Below, piece after piece: positions 21,621 to 33,546 of a stretch of DNA of 64,000 nucleotides. A model generated the notes under the pieces. That model was not told the DNA's origin, searched no databases, and saw only the letters and a list, made by a program, of their open reading frames with translations. Within the stretch, counting starts at the first letter, position 1; every line of letters begins with the position of its first letter. The position numbers and the translations under genes are program-made. Source of the stretch: Novakomyces olei (taxonomy: Eukaryota; Ascomycota; Novakomycetes; Novakomycetales; Novakomycetaceae); assembly GCA_016906335.1 (NCBI GenBank), contig JADEYG010000009.1, positions 1,589,259 to 1,653,258 of the forward strand. Direction: 5' to 3'.

Positions 21621-24504
21621 TCATTCTGTGCTGTGTTTGCTTTCCATGACTAGCTCCCCGTTATACTTTAAAGGCCGACCGCGGCCACGCTTGTCCGAAG
21701 CAGCAATTTCATCAGGCTGCTTTGCTTTTGGAGTTGCATTATTATACGAAAATGTTGTCTGTAGCGGCAGAGCACTGTCAAACCTAGCTGGAATATCATT
21801 GCCATCAGAATTTTTGCTATAGGAAGAAGAACCTTCCGTTCGATTTGCTAGACCCGGCTTTGAATCACCGCCCTTTGTCTGCCTTGAAATACTGTAACAA
21901 GTCGGATCAACCTTGTTCTGCTGAAATGGGCCTTTTGGTTTAAAGTATCGGAAAGTAAAAGCTTTTTGATCGGTTTTATTAGCTGATGAAGCCGAAAATG
22001 CAATTGACCGATTCTTCACGTTCTTTTTATTAGCAACTGACTGATTAGACGGAAGCATATTAGCATGATCCAGTGACAAGTCACTGCTGCTTAAATGCTC
22101 ATTGGAGCCGTTTAACGGATTAGAATAATTAAGCGACGGTAATTGACCTGGACTAGTCTTAGTTAATTCTCGGCCTAAATCATCGCTAAAATTATTGTTC
22201 ACATCGGCCTTGCTCAAAGCAAAGGTAGAATGTTCAAGTTCTTTAGAGCGGCTTTCATTACTGAATTCAGTTCTCGATAAACTTTGTCTTTTATTAGACA
22301 TAGAGCGTTTCGCCATTACGCCTTTAGTGCCCGGATCCTTTCGGTTTATATGTGGATCCAGATTCAATCCTGATAATTCATCAGCAGAGTTTGCAATACT
22401 CCGAGCCTGCAAATTGTAATCGAGTACATTTTGACGTGAACCCGTTGGCGAATGCTTTGAGTTTGATCGTCGTTTTGCGACTCGACCGGTTTTAGGTTGC
22501 GAGGCAAAATTGGATGATTTCTCTGCTCTTGCAGATATAGAAGAAGAAGAAGAAGAAGAACCAAGCTTTCGATCTTTTGATAGGTTAAGGGAGGACCGGT
22601 TCAAATGCTGCTTTTTCTTTTGCTTTGCTTTAGGTTTTTGGGAAACAGACTTGTCCTTAATACTTGATTTATTAGCACTTGCTTTTCCAGCAGACGATGC
22701 AGCGGAAGCAATGTCCGCTGCATCATCGTAATCTTGCGCAAAATTGTCTGGCCTCTCGTGCTTCACATTAACGTCATTCGAGGAACCAATCCGATTGCAA
22801 TCAGTGAAGTGTGAAAGGTTTATATCAAATAGCCTTTGCCCGCTGAAAGCTAAAGCAGCCAGTTCATTTGAGTTTAAATTAGAAGCATGAATGTCGTTCG
22901 CCAATCTCATATTGAAAAGACTGGCTAGAGCTCGATTTTCTAGTTCGGCCATCGATTTATCATTCTTCGAGTTGGTATTTGCTCCCAAAGACGATGCAAC
23001 GGCATTCCGTGCAATCTGATCGTTTCCATGATCCAGAATCGAACCTGCTACTTCGAGCAAGCCGGGATCAATCGCACTATGGCTAGGCCAAACAGCTTTT
23101 GAGTCTTGCTTTGTTTCCATATTGTTGGCCCGAGCAAAGGAGTTGTAATTGGTGTCGGGCAGCGCCACCCGTCCCTGTTCAGCCACAGTTTGGCGAATCA
23201 AGCCTAAATCTTGGTCTATTTCCCAATTGCTCAAGTGGAAAATGTTGAGCGGCACGCAATATTTAGGGAATGGTGATTTCTCAGACAATTTTGGGTATAT
23301 TTCACGTAATTTGACGTTACGGTATCTTTCAACAATTGCATAACGTTTACGAGAATTGTCTCTCAAAAGCTTTCCAAAAAGTTGCTGCTTTTGCCACTAG
23401 AGATACTGATTAGCGACGCAATCCAATATAAAGTGGCATTAAAAGACAAGATCGATCTCGAGATACAAAACAAATAGCACGAGTCAACAGAGATATAAAA
23501 AAAAGAAATTCAAATAAAGAAAATTAACATTAAAGTACCAAATATGTCTGTAGGCATTGCTGTGTCATTGAACGCTGAACTCTTCTCGACATTTTTTTCT
23601 TCATCGCCATTTCCGAATGCGCCCTTTGAATACGTCGGTCACGAGCAGCCGCCAGCTGCTGGATATCATCTGCAAACATTGAGCTCTTTCCTAGTCGTAC
23701 ATTTGTCTCCTCCGCCCGCAAAGATGCTTCTTTAAGATTGCACAACGTAGTAGCTATGGCCCTGTAAAAGTTTGCGAGTATATTTTGTAAGGAATCCTCA
23801 TCGCGACTTTGACTATTCTCCGATACTTCTAGCATACTTGCAACTTGAGACTGTTGCTCTTGTTTTAGCGGCACCGAATTGATCTCTGGGTTTGAATAAA
23901 TATTAGGGTTTAATCATAAAATTTATAAATTGAATACCCTTTGAATGATATAGCTTTCGTCTCTTGACAGGCGTAAACGATTCCATCTCTACATTTTCTT
24001 GTGACGGTTGTAAGCTTTCATTTTCCTGAGAAAGTCTGTCCGCCTCTTCATCCGTTTGTGCCATACGATTCTCTCGTTTAATTATTTCCCCGTTTGAAGA
24101 ATGATTGCCATTTCTGAATGATAACGGCGAGGAAGCGTTTTCAGATTGCTTTTCTCTTGCAACAGGCGTCTCTGAGGTATTTCTTGTTGCGCTCGGCTCA
24201 CCGCTTGATGCATCGACTTGCTTTCCTGTATATTCTTTTGCAAATGCAGTTAGTATCCACTCTGTAATGATTGCGTATATCGAAGAATAGACTTTTAAAA
24301 GAGAAACGAGCAACGAGAACCAAGATTCTTTGTATTTAGTATACTTGAAAAGGGCGACCATATAAAGGCCGAAGATTCTTCCGTCGGAGCGGAATTAGAC
24401 CCCGCCGGAATAGTTTCCGGCTGTGGATTTTTCTTGAAAAAGGCGCGCTTTATTGCATTAGATCGATTATTGCCTATCCCCTGGCTAAATAGCCCAAAGG
24501 GCAT
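21621..24504 (-). CDS. Unrecognised protein with C-terminal AT-hook, probably nuclear
   Basis: Proposed complement(join(21621..23396,23539..23885,23938..24225,24345..24504)), 856 aa. I do not recognise the family. The N-terminus MPFGLFSQGIGNNRSNAIKR joins, across an intron whose branch point is TACTAAC, a Ser/Glu-rich disordered segment. An apparent membrane segment in the unspliced frame is intron sequence. The third exon (AATTLCNLKEASLRAEE-like, ADDIQQLAAARDRRIQ) is helical and probably coiled coil. The fourth begins WQKQQLFGKLLRDNSRKRYA, has a conserved-looking block around PKYCVPLNIFHLSNWEID, then ~450 residues of Ser/Asn/Lys-rich disorder, and ends in an AT-hook (KRGRGRPLKY). This composition suggests a chromatin or DNA-associated protein. 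The second intron's 3' site may be nine bases earlier. Confidence 0.6.
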
Positions 24505-25982
24505 TTTTCATCCCCAAACTTAGACGCAGTGCAACGATAAAAATAGGCGAACAAGGCAATCAAACCGAACAAAAAGTATCAACGGGGCTGCTAAACAAAT
24601 CTGCAGCTTTTAGTTTAATCTTGGTCTAAAAAGTGACAAGGCCAAGACACAAAAGTGCGAGATTTAGTGGTGTATAATAATAATGTATGACTACTACATT
24701 GAGTTATAGCAATGTTTCTAATATAATAATTATGTAATTTGCATGCATAAATTACTTGGGCTCTCAATATGAGGATCAAATATTGAGGATCAATAATCCA
24801 GCTCATGGATCCGGCGACGACCAAGACGGAGATTCAGTTTTGAATCTACCCATATTTCTAATTCTGTTAAGAGAAACATTGGGCGACGTCTTTGGAGCCA
24901 TCGGACTTTCTTCACAAATTTCACGTTAATAAAGAAGATGTAAAGACAACTTATTTTGGTCCATTCATATGCCGTAGTGACAGTCAGAGGAGTCCTTCAA
25001 CGATACAAATATCATTCAGAGCGCCGCGAAGGCTAGGCTTAACAGAATTATGGCTTTAAAAGGGCATTGAATAAGCTCCGTAATGAATATAGAGACAGCC
25101 TTTGGCTAATAGTGAAGTATAATACAAATCTGGTAGAAAGGTTAAAAAAATTAATATTACATTCCATGGGTTCATCCGATTTAAAGCAAGCAAAATTGAA
25201 TACCAGCAAACCGCTTCCTGTTTTCTAATTAACAATAAACTATAATCGCACAACTCTACTTCACTCCCATTAGCCTCTGTAGAAACTTTGCCATTTATAC
25301 TACTTCATACAGCACATTGGACTAGTCAGTATCTTGTCTCATATTTAAAACCAGAAATTACTCTAATGGGACAATAATCAAGTAATGCACTCCACGCGCG
25401 ATGCTACTGGTGCGTGAGTATATGTGTTTAGTTTCCTGCCAATTATATTTGCAGATCAAGATAAGCCCAAAAAAGTAATAGTAATCGCTTATCAAACTCG
25501 AACAACAAAATCGCAAAATAGTGTGTCAATCAAAAGTGGCGATTACCGAGATTTTGATAAATGGATACTATAAAATACTCCGAAGATGCTTAAAGAGTTT
25601 TGCAATTTATTCTACGACGCTACAAGAGATTTAATCTCTAAATCCAACCCAGTGCCTAAGCCAAGTCAGGCAAGCATTAAGATTTGTAAGGCAAAAGCCC
25701 GATTTTCAACAGAAACGACTATATTAGGAGCAAAAGGCCACGTGAAACTAGTAGAGACTAATAATTTGATTAAAAAATTTAGACGCTCAGCCTTGTTTGC
25801 GGAATCCTACGTTTATTTTTTTCGCTCACTTTAAAGGCTAAGTTAAGGCCAATTGTGACCCCTCAACTATAGCACAGTATAGTCGTTTTGACACGCAATT
25901 ATATTAACAGTTTTCCAAATTAATTTGTTTATTTCACAATAATTATACTTCAAATTTAATCCCTAAAGTCATACTGACACTA
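24505..25982. other. Gene-poor spacer
   Basis: AT-rich. A plus-strand frame of 82 codons at 25586-25834 begins MLKEFCNLFYDATRDLISK, is basic and unlike anything I recognise; it may be a small gene or chance. A short minus-strand frame begins near 24902 (MAPKTSPNVSLNRIRNMGRF) and ends after ~32 codons; it could be an isolated exon. Neither is called as a gene. Confidence 0.4.
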
Positions 25983-27128
25983 CTACGGCTGCACGCTCAA
26001 TAACAAACTCGCACTGGCCAGTTGTCTTCGTAAATCAGCGTGATTAACATCATGCGTATCCTCAACTTCTCCCCATCTCTCAGCCTGGAACCGTTCTTCC
26101 AGTCCTGCGAGCCGAGCAACATCCTCAATAGACATATAATCAGCGGCCCCATTTCCCGCATCAACAACCATTCTTGTTGCCAGTAAGAAAGACTTTGTGG
26201 CCATAAGAATACGCTCAAATGCGCATAATCGCCAATTGTTGAGGCTTTCTAGCCATTTTAACACTGCCTCGTGACACTCAGCCGATTGTGAGTGAGGTGC
26301 GAATCCTTGATCTCCGTCTTGAGCAGAAATAGCAACGCCAAAGTACTCTTCCGCCCATAAACGTAGTGGATCCCACTCTTGATGCTGAGCATCTAATAAG
26401 CGGCCATCATACTCACTAGACGGAGAATATATCAACGTGGCATCCGTGTCGAGATAACGCAGAAATTTACGTACAGTAACTTTACGTTCTGTACGCCTTG
26501 CCTCCGTATCCGCTGGATTCTCTTTCCAAAAGTCAATAGCCCTTGTACAAAGACTCGTAAGTGGTAGGGAATAGTGCCGGATAGTGGCAGTATGTAGAGA
26601 ATTCCATTCCCCAGCTACCAGCATGGCCAAGCGTCTCTTGGATTTTGGTATAAGTATTATATGGCCATCGGGAGTCTTTAAGGTACGAGAGTCAAGTAGA
26701 ATGGTGTAGCCGTCTGATCCGTTAGTTTATATAGACCAAACCACTGTTAAGAAGGGGTAGAAAGACGTGATCAAATATGACACGAGTGAGGCACCGCACA
26801 GTTTAACGCCAGAAAAGAAAAGCAAAAATATAATAAAGTAAAGCTCAGAACGGAAGCAAAAAGCGATTAATTCTGTTCATAAATGAACTTGCGAAATCAA
26901 CGAAAACGCGCTTGCGGACGTACCAATAGCTTCCCCGATATCTACAACGGAGTAAAAGCGACGAAATTTTTGCTTGTTCAAAGCCGCCTCTATTGCCTGT
27001 GTCTGTGCTTTTGCCGGTTCAGTGGCGTAGCATCGAGATTTTAAAGCAGAGAATGCATGAACGCGACCTGCATTGAACAGCCTCAGCTTTGTAGAAACCG
27101 GTAAACGGATCCGCAAACGAAGCGCCAT
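25983..27128 (-). CDS. ATP12: ATP synthase F1 assembly factor Atp12, mitochondrial
   Basis: Proposed complement(join(25983..26713,26924..27128)), 311 aa. Atp12 is the matrix chaperone that holds the F1 alpha subunit before hexamer assembly. The presequence is MALRLRIRLPVSTKLRLF. RFYSVVDIGEA at the end of exon 1 runs through the junction into IDGYTILLDSRTLKTPDG, the family's N-terminal block (PF07542), then KSKRRLAMLVAGEWNSL. The C-terminal half has WAEEYFGVAI and the helical bundle ending ASASLLLSVQP. The 210-nt intron starts GTACGT and ends CTAACGGATCAG. Length and order of blocks match yeast and human ATPAF2. Confidence 0.9.
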
Positions 27129-28058
27129 CGACGGCGAACGAGATATGAGTATTTTTGCAACAAGACTTCCATATTATATAGTTTTGAATAGAATAATAAA
27201 CTCGTTACATTATTCTTTATGTATATTAGCTATTGCGAAGACTATTATCCAATAAAATATTACATATTAAAATCATAATGCAGCTTTCACTAGGCCGGAC
27301 AAGGGACCAGTCCATTTTTTAGTCCTCTTGTGTAGTCAAGACTTTTATGGTTAGCAATAAAGTTCAACTGTAAAGAGATAGTGTGATTATGCAAAATGAT
27401 AAAGCATACGTCTCAAACCAGGCATAGGCATAATGCATTTGCCACTACTCTGTTATTAATCTCTTGATACTATTCTACACAAGCATCTTTTTGACATGTG
27501 TCTGTCTAACAGTTCATTGTGTGGGTATATTATGCAGTGAATATAGCAGATAGATTATCCTACAGCCACCACATAGCACTGAGTGATGCACAAATAAGCA
27601 AACCAATTAAAATAGCATTAAAATATACATCACATTACGGTGCAGGTCCTATAAAGGGCTTGAAAGAGTCCCTGTCCTATAAAGGACTTGAGAGTCCCTG
27701 AATCTGATCTTATATGATCGACATTGAGCGCAATTCAATTTTTTTGCCATTGAATTTGCCTCTAGCGAGCTTTTACGAACGATAGCACGGACAAAACAGG
27801 CTTTATCTAACAATGAGTCAATGAAGTGGTGACATAAATGTATCCTTACGTGGTATTGTCTCAGAAACACAGCATTCTTATTATTTAGTTTTCTTATTAT
27901 TATTGATCTTTTTAATCTTGTCATTCTTAGTATTGTCATTATCTATGGAAGCCTGTCCGAAAAGGGTGACATTTTTTACGTCCTGAATATATTAAGCCAA
28001 AGATGCCGCTTTGTCCATATTTCAAAAGGCAATCATTTATCATTTTCAAAACGTGGAA
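27129..28058. other. Intergenic, nothing recognised
   Basis: AT-rich spacer between two divergent genes. 27649-27690 contains an imperfect direct repeat (TATAAAGG.CTTGA.AGTCC). No gene is seen. Confidence 0.5.
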
Positions 28059-28718
28059 ATGATGCGTCTCGCAATTTTGGGTGTCAATGGTGGGTGTGCA
28101 AAAGAGGCGTGTCTTGAGGCAATTGCCAAAGGCTATGACGTGACTGTTCTCGTCAGGGACAGGTCCCGTTGTTCTGTCAAAGAACAAGAAAATGTCTCAA
28201 TAGTCGAGGGCGGTGCCCGCGATCCTGTAGCCGTCAAAACCTTGGTCACAAATAGCGACATTGTCTTGTTTGCCGTTGGTGGCAAACCCGGGTTTACGCT
28301 GTTTCATGGCTTTGTCAACGATGATCCGCATATTTGCGGAGAGGCAATGTCAGTTTTGGCTTCCGTAATCAACAAACTCGAAGCGCCACCGCGTCGCGTA
28401 ATAGCGATTTCGACTACAGGTCTAGAACCTGGGGCACAAGACGTTCCGTGGGCGTTTCGCGGCCTTTATCGTTACGCTCTTCATTCGCCACATCTTGATA
28501 AACAGGCTATGGAGTCTGTGCTGAGACAAGATGTTAAAGTGCCGGAATGGATTATCGTCCGAGCGAGTCTGCTGACTGACGGGGATAGCGCATATGATAG
28601 CGTACGCACTCAAGCTGTAGGCTATACTATTTCGCGAGTTGACGTGGGCAAATTTATTGCCCGTGAGTGTTTTGAGACTGACCGGTGGGTCAACCAGATT
28701 GTGACGGTTACGTACTAG
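28059..28718 (+). CDS. NAD(P)-binding Rossmann protein (atypical SDR)
   Basis: 219 aa from the ATG at 28059; the frame is open 16 codons further upstream but without an ATG. The N-terminus RLAILGVNGGCAKEACLEAI carries the GxxGGxxxxA loop of the NAD(P)H-binding atypical SDRs (NmrA/HSCARG and biliverdin-reductase-B-like). Next come VLVRDRSR at the position that reads the 2'-phosphate of NADP and VEGGARDPVAVKTLV, the usual second block. The segment VIAISTTGLEPG replaces the canonical YxxxK, as is common in this subgroup. No membrane segments. The substrate is unknown. It stands alone, ~200 bases from the convergent ACS transporter gene. Confidence 0.7.
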   Translation: MMRLAILGVNGGCAKEACLEAIAKGYDVTVLVRDRSRCSVKEQENVSIVEGGARDPVAVKTLVTNSDIVLFAVGGKPGFTLFHGFVNDDPHICGEAMSVLASVINKLEAPPRRVIAISTTGLEPGAQDVPWAFRGLYRYALHSPHLDKQAMESVLRQDVKVPEWIIVRASLLTDGDSAYDSVRTQAVGYTISRVDVGKFIARECFETDRWVNQIVTVTY

Positions 28719-28910
28719 CTGAAAACAGGAAACTGTTGAAAATCAAGGAGGGGAGAGTGGCCGTTCGTCCATCAGGGTCAGGGCTTGTATAGTTGCGATG
28801 ATAACCATCAATTTTGGCGGGCAACCGTAAACAATTTATTGATTTATGTACTAGTGTTTAATCGAGATTATTCTAAACTAGTCTAATTTTTTAATTGTTT
28901 TACTTTTGCT

Positions 28911-30749
28911 TTACAATGACACAGATCTAATCGAAAGTGTATCATTTTGCTTGATCTCGTCCCGCGAATCGTCGTTCTTTCCATTTCTTCCCACAGTGTT
29001 CACCAATTTTTCTTGCTCGATAGAGCTACTGCTGTTTTTGGTGTTATTACCGAATTTGCGTAGTAGAGCCCACAGGAGAAAGGCAAAGAGAATAGTGGAA
29101 ACGTTTAGAGCAAACGTCATTGGGTATGCCCGTTTATAATGTGGCGCCTCTGACGAAGGAAAAACTGTCGCCAAAAGAATCGCACTAATGGCTTGACCAA
29201 TAGTGTTTGTGATCGTTAGAGCGAGGCCTCTATGAGCATGATTGTGCTTGTAAATGTCGTTCATCCAGCTATAAATGGCTGGGGACATTGCCGTACTGCA
29301 AAACAAGGTGTTCATGGCAAACCATGTTGCATTTTTTGGCACGTCCCAGATAGTCAGGATCAAGTTTCCAATACCGCAAACTCCACATGCTAGAATCGTT
29401 GGGACAAGGTACGAATCCAAGGAGTCCGCCAGGTAAGAGGCCACAACAACCCAAAAAAGTCCAATTGCTGGGGCAGTAATAGAAAGAATATTAAGGTAAC
29501 TTGTAGTGAACTGATCCAGTGATTTCAGCCAAAGCAAGTACGAACCTGCTGAGGAAGCATTTCCTGCGTTCCAAAAGACAATATCAAAGGGAATAAGCAC
29601 CCAAATTTTCCAGTCTTTAATGAAATTGAGAAAGACTCTCCATGTAATTCGAGAATCGTGCACATCACCGCCCACGCTTTCCATTCGAAGTCGTGAAATT
29701 TCGATTTCGCGTTTAGTTAGTAACAAACTGGTGCAGCGCTCTGGAATTCCCGGCCAGATTACATAACCCAGTAGTCCACAAAAGATTGTGACTACCCCGC
29801 AAATGACTGGGAAAGTTAGCTTTGGTAATCGTTGCTACTCAATAAATATTTGTGAAAATAAATAAAAAAGAAACATAAACATATAGACACATACTAAATG
29901 TCCATTGCCAGCCCTCAAGCTCGCCTCGTCCATGCAGATTTCTAATTGCAGCAGACTGAATAAGACCCGAGGTCAGTGTTCCAAGACAAAGACCCAAATA
30001 GAAAATTGACGCGCGCCGTTTCTAAAGCAAATTTGAGTAATTGTCAAATGGTATTGCGCCTTACAATTTCTGTAGGTTTATACCAAGAGCCTAGCAGGTA
30101 ATGGACCGCAACAAAGTAAGGTCCTTCGCAGGCTCCAATGAAAAATCGGAAAGCGGCGAGGTCGTTAAAGCTGCGTGACCGATACTGGACAAGAGTAAAA
30201 ATTCCCCAAACGATGTCGAGAGAAGGAATAAGATACTGGACTGGAACAATAGTAGCGCTATAGGCAAAAGTGAGCTGAAACACACACGTAGCCGCTGTGA
30301 AAATTGCTTGAAGATTGCTAAGATCATTGCCTGCTAAACCTGCACTGCCAAAAATTATGTTAATTAGAAATATTATTTCATTTTTTGCTGTTATGGAACT
30401 TACGATTCTCGAAGACCGCTCACCTGAAAACATTAGTTGGTTAGACTTGCAAAATATGCCGACAAATATTATTCAGGAGTAGCAGTAGCGACAATAAATG
30501 GAAAAAGTGAAAGTGAAATCGAATTAGCAGATGGATATTATTTTGTAAAACTGAAAAGAAAATCATCTAGCTCAAGACGAGAAAACTTACGTATGCATTA
30601 TTCAAACTCGTTTGGTCCAAATATTTAATCCAATAGAGAATAAATCCGTAGACCGGGATCATCAAGTCCAGTTTGGTTAGCAGCTTTCGCTCTTCTGGTG
30701 TATCCTTGGGATCAAACCACCGAAATTTGGATAGAACGGAGACAGCCAT
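28911..30749 (-). CDS. MFS anion:cation symporter (ACS/Dal5 family) transporter
   Basis: Proposed complement(join(28911..29806,29895..30021,30065..30344,30404..30423,30591..30749)), 493 aa. Five exons, one only 20 nt (GTG AGC GGT CTT CGA GAA TC), all phases consistent. The start MAVSVLSKFRWFDP is followed by the family's ERKLLTKLDLMIPVYG and the helix-1 signature YWIKYLDQTSLNNAYVSGLR. FRFFIGACEGPYF and YLLGSWYKPTEIVKR-type sequence around helix 4 follow. The ACS family imports vitamins and small anions (pantothenate, biotin, nicotinate, allantoate, ureidosuccinate). YLDQTSLNNAYVSG is closest to the vitamin/pantothenate branch, but the substrate is not predictable. The tail after helix 12 is short and charged. 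Confidence 0.85.
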
Positions 30750-31726
30750 TGTTTTTTTTGTGATGATGGAACCAGAGTTTTGAAAAGTGTAAACAAAAGA
30801 GCGTTCAGTCGGCAAACATCCAACCTTTAACAAGTTCAGAGATATCCATTGTCTTTTATAGACATCACCCGTATCAAGCACGTCAGTCCTCATTATTGCG
30901 CTAGTTTCTTATTTCATCGCCGGCATCTTGTGCGGAGAGCACGTAACTTGGTATAATACTACCGTATTGGGCTGCGTGGGATGCCAACATGGGACAAAGG
31001 GCCAATCACAGAGGAGTTTAAATGCGTGAGCAAAATACCATTATTAAGAGTTATTTTGCATGTTGCAATTACAGTATCTTCAGACGATTTGGAAAAGTCA
31101 AAAGGGCCAGGCTTACATACGCTTGCGAGCTATTTTGCTTTTAGGCTTCGAAATGGTGCTGCTAAGCGAGAGATCTAGCATATATTGTCGGCATGATACA
31201 TTATAAGCGGAGACACGCGCGCAAAATACTCAAGTATAGGCTCCACAAATTAGGGCCAGGGTTTACACTCAAAGGCGGGAAGTAATCTTGCCGCCTCCCA
31301 CGTAACGCGTAAACAGAATTGATAAAATTCGCTATTCACTTCCAACTGTTTGCAAATGCTAAACATATCGATGGCAAGAGCTTTCAAAATTTGCTTTTTG
31401 TATCTGTCTATCTTCTATTGTAATCGCACACAGCCAGGCTCATCCATACCGTTTATTACAATGAGGACTATCCTAAGAGTGTTCTCTTGTTATCACACTT
31501 AGAATTATAAAGTTAGTTCCACCGTAAATTATACAAATTTTGCACCTTGATACCACAAGCTCATGTCAGAAAAGCTTGGATTTATATATACAGACGGTGA
31601 ATGATATCGAACAAGTTTATTAAAATAGCTTAGAATTAAAAAGTACTCCGCATTTCTCTGATCATGTGTAAATATTGCTCTACCATCTTACGTGATCATA
31701 CCAATTCGCCAAACCAAATGACTATT
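30750..31726. other. Intergenic, nothing recognised
   Basis: About 1 kb upstream of the ACS transporter and downstream of the SDR gene. AT-rich, stops in all frames apart from short chance openings. Confidence 0.5.
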
Positions 31727-32773
31727 TTATGCAATTGCTTCACGTATGAATATCAAAGTTTCAGCTCGAATCCAACTTTGAAAGTCCTCTAAAGAACTCT
31801 CCGTCGGCTCCCATCCAGCATTACGCGCTCTGACTGCTCGGGCTCTGCTGTTACTGCCGATCAGATAACTCGGCTCAATAGGCAGTGAAACACCTTTAAA
31901 AAAAGCATCGATTTCGGGCTGAGTAGTATTAACGACCTTTGAACCCGGCTTACTCAAACCCGCATCGATGAATGATTGGTTCACAGCGTGAGAAACGAAT
32001 CTCCACTCAAACTCGCCATTCTCAGCAAAGTAAAATCCGCTATATTTTTCTTCGTCCTCCAATAGCTTGCTAAATAGCAGGGAATAAGCTCGAGCGAGAT
32101 CAGTTACATTTATCTGTGTCCAAACCGCCAATCCTTTGCCGATATGAAAAGCCTGTCGGTTTTGTATTCCGATTTTGATGTTAAGCGGTACTTGAAACGA
32201 GTGCACAGTCAGTCCAGTCCCATGTCCCCAAATAAGTGGAGGCGCTATTATTGCAGTTGCAACACGGTTCTGCCTGGTGACATGCTGAATTAATAGATCA
32301 ACGTTCCTATGTGGAGCATTATCAGGAATAGAAGCGAGTTCATGCTCATTGTCGTCATGATAAACTTTGCCGCCTTTGAATTGACCCTTTGCGTCGTCCT
32401 GTAGCAAACTCGTACCGCTCGTATGCAAATAAATCGGATTAGCTCCCGACTTTTTAGCAGAAACAAGTCCTTTTAATATTGCGTCGGCCGCATCATAGTC
32501 ATCGGCATTTGCAGTATGTACAGTTGCATCAGCCGCAGCAGTCTCTTTTTCTAGTAAGCTTAAATCTTGCAAACTGCCTTGAATGATTTCAATATACTGC
32601 GCCCAACCTCTGAGCTCGGCCCAGCGCTCTAATTGCCGCTGTTTTTCTGGTGTGCGCACTAATACACGCACGCGTATATTCTTGATGTTTTGTAGTTGAT
32701 CCGCCAAAATTCGGGTCAAAACGGTTCCCCCAATGTAGCCTGTTGCGCCTGTAAAGAATATCGTAAACGCCAT
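31727..32773 (-). CDS. Extended SDR / NAD-dependent epimerase-like protein
   Basis: Single exon, 348 aa, from an ATG just downstream of a TATA-like stretch. The N-terminal TIFFTGATGYIGGTVLTRIL is the GxxGxxG dinucleotide loop of extended SDRs. RVRVLVRTPEKQRQL suggests NADP preference. HTANADDYDAADAILKGL and YLHTSGTSLL form the next strands. The normal Tyr-x3-Lys is not obvious; NAPHRNVDLLIQHV lies there instead. This architecture is common in fungal NAD(P)-binding proteins annotated as NmrA-like or nucleoside-diphosphate-sugar epimerases. It lies 0.8 kb from the Zn2Cys6 gene on the same strand. Membership of the neighbouring cluster is possible, but its promoter lacks the CGG-N8-CCG motif. 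Confidence 0.75.
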   Translation of the reverse strand: MAFTIFFTGATGYIGGTVLTRILADQLQNIKNIRVRVLVRTPEKQRQLERWAELRGWAQYIEIIQGSLQDLSLLEKETAAADATVHTANADDYDAADAILKGLVSAKKSGANPIYLHTSGTSLLQDDAKGQFKGGKVYHDDNEHELASIPDNAPHRNVDLLIQHVTRQNRVATAIIAPPLIWGHGTGLTVHSFQVPLNIKIGIQNRQAFHIGKGLAVWTQINVTDLARAYSLLFSKLLEDEEKYSGFYFAENGEFEWRFVSHAVNQSFIDAGLSKPGSKVVNTTQPEIDAFFKGVSLPIEPSYLIGSNSRARAVRARNAGWEPTESSLEDFQSWIRAETLIFIREAIA

Positions 32774-33546
32774 CTTGTCTCTGTTCCACTACTTGCAACT
32801 TTTCACGGCTCATCCACGAGCCGAAGTCTGTATATATATATTTTGGCCATTGGCAATTTGACGTAATACAAGTAGTCGATTATGTAATCACAATTAGCAC
32901 ATATTGTATCAGTAAAATGGATCTCGATACTTTTTTACGGTTTTTACTACTTTCTGTTGAATCATGCATAATTTCTATTGCCTTGTACATCGACTCGTCC
33001 ACAAAGATACGAACCAATTCAGCTGATGGAACAGCTATAAAACGCCTGCAATTATTATACGGTTTTTTGCGTATTAACTGTAACTTATTACAATATTAGA
33101 ATAAAAGATTCAAACTTTGTACTATATGACGTAATAATTATGACACTTCTATGTTCTATCACCAAATTTACGAGTAAAATATGATATAAATGTATAAGAC
33201 CTTAATTAATTCGCATCCCCATTATATGTTCAGCTGCATTCTGATCACCGAACTGTAATTTATTTGTTTAGGCGCTATCAACAAGAGCTAAATTACAAAA
33301 CATATATAATTTGAACAGCTTCTACAGACTTGTTTGCTTGTTCTATCTTTATGCTCGCAGGCGCCGGTAAAAGCACGGATTTCCATATAGTACAAAAATC
33401 ATCAACACATCAATAAAATGTACACCAGTTTTATAGTATCTCATCATCCCACTGAATGAAATCCTCACCTTTAAAATCCCAGTTTCTCGCAAAATACTTA
33501 GTATCAAACAGTTTGCCTTGACCCGTGTTTCAAATCCATTCTTGTA
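32774..33546. other. Intergenic, nothing recognised
   Basis: AT-rich spacer between the SDR gene's 5' end and the regulator's 3' end. No CGG-N8-CCG site was found by eye. Confidence 0.5.

Noticed and set aside
24235-24361. A hydrophobic, membrane-like segment (LLVSLLKVYSSIYAIITEWI) near the start of the AT-hook gene
   Set aside because: It falls in an intron from 24344 to ~24226 that starts GTATAC and ends after TACTAAC; splicing it out joins two frames correctly.
30840-30893. Upstream codons reading DVYKRQ, the peptide produced by a common sequencing-transposon adapter
   Set aside because: The DNA differs from the adapter at several bases (third codon positions), and the surrounding sequence is continuous with the promoter of the ACS transporter, so contamination is not supported; it is simply upstream of the chosen ATG.
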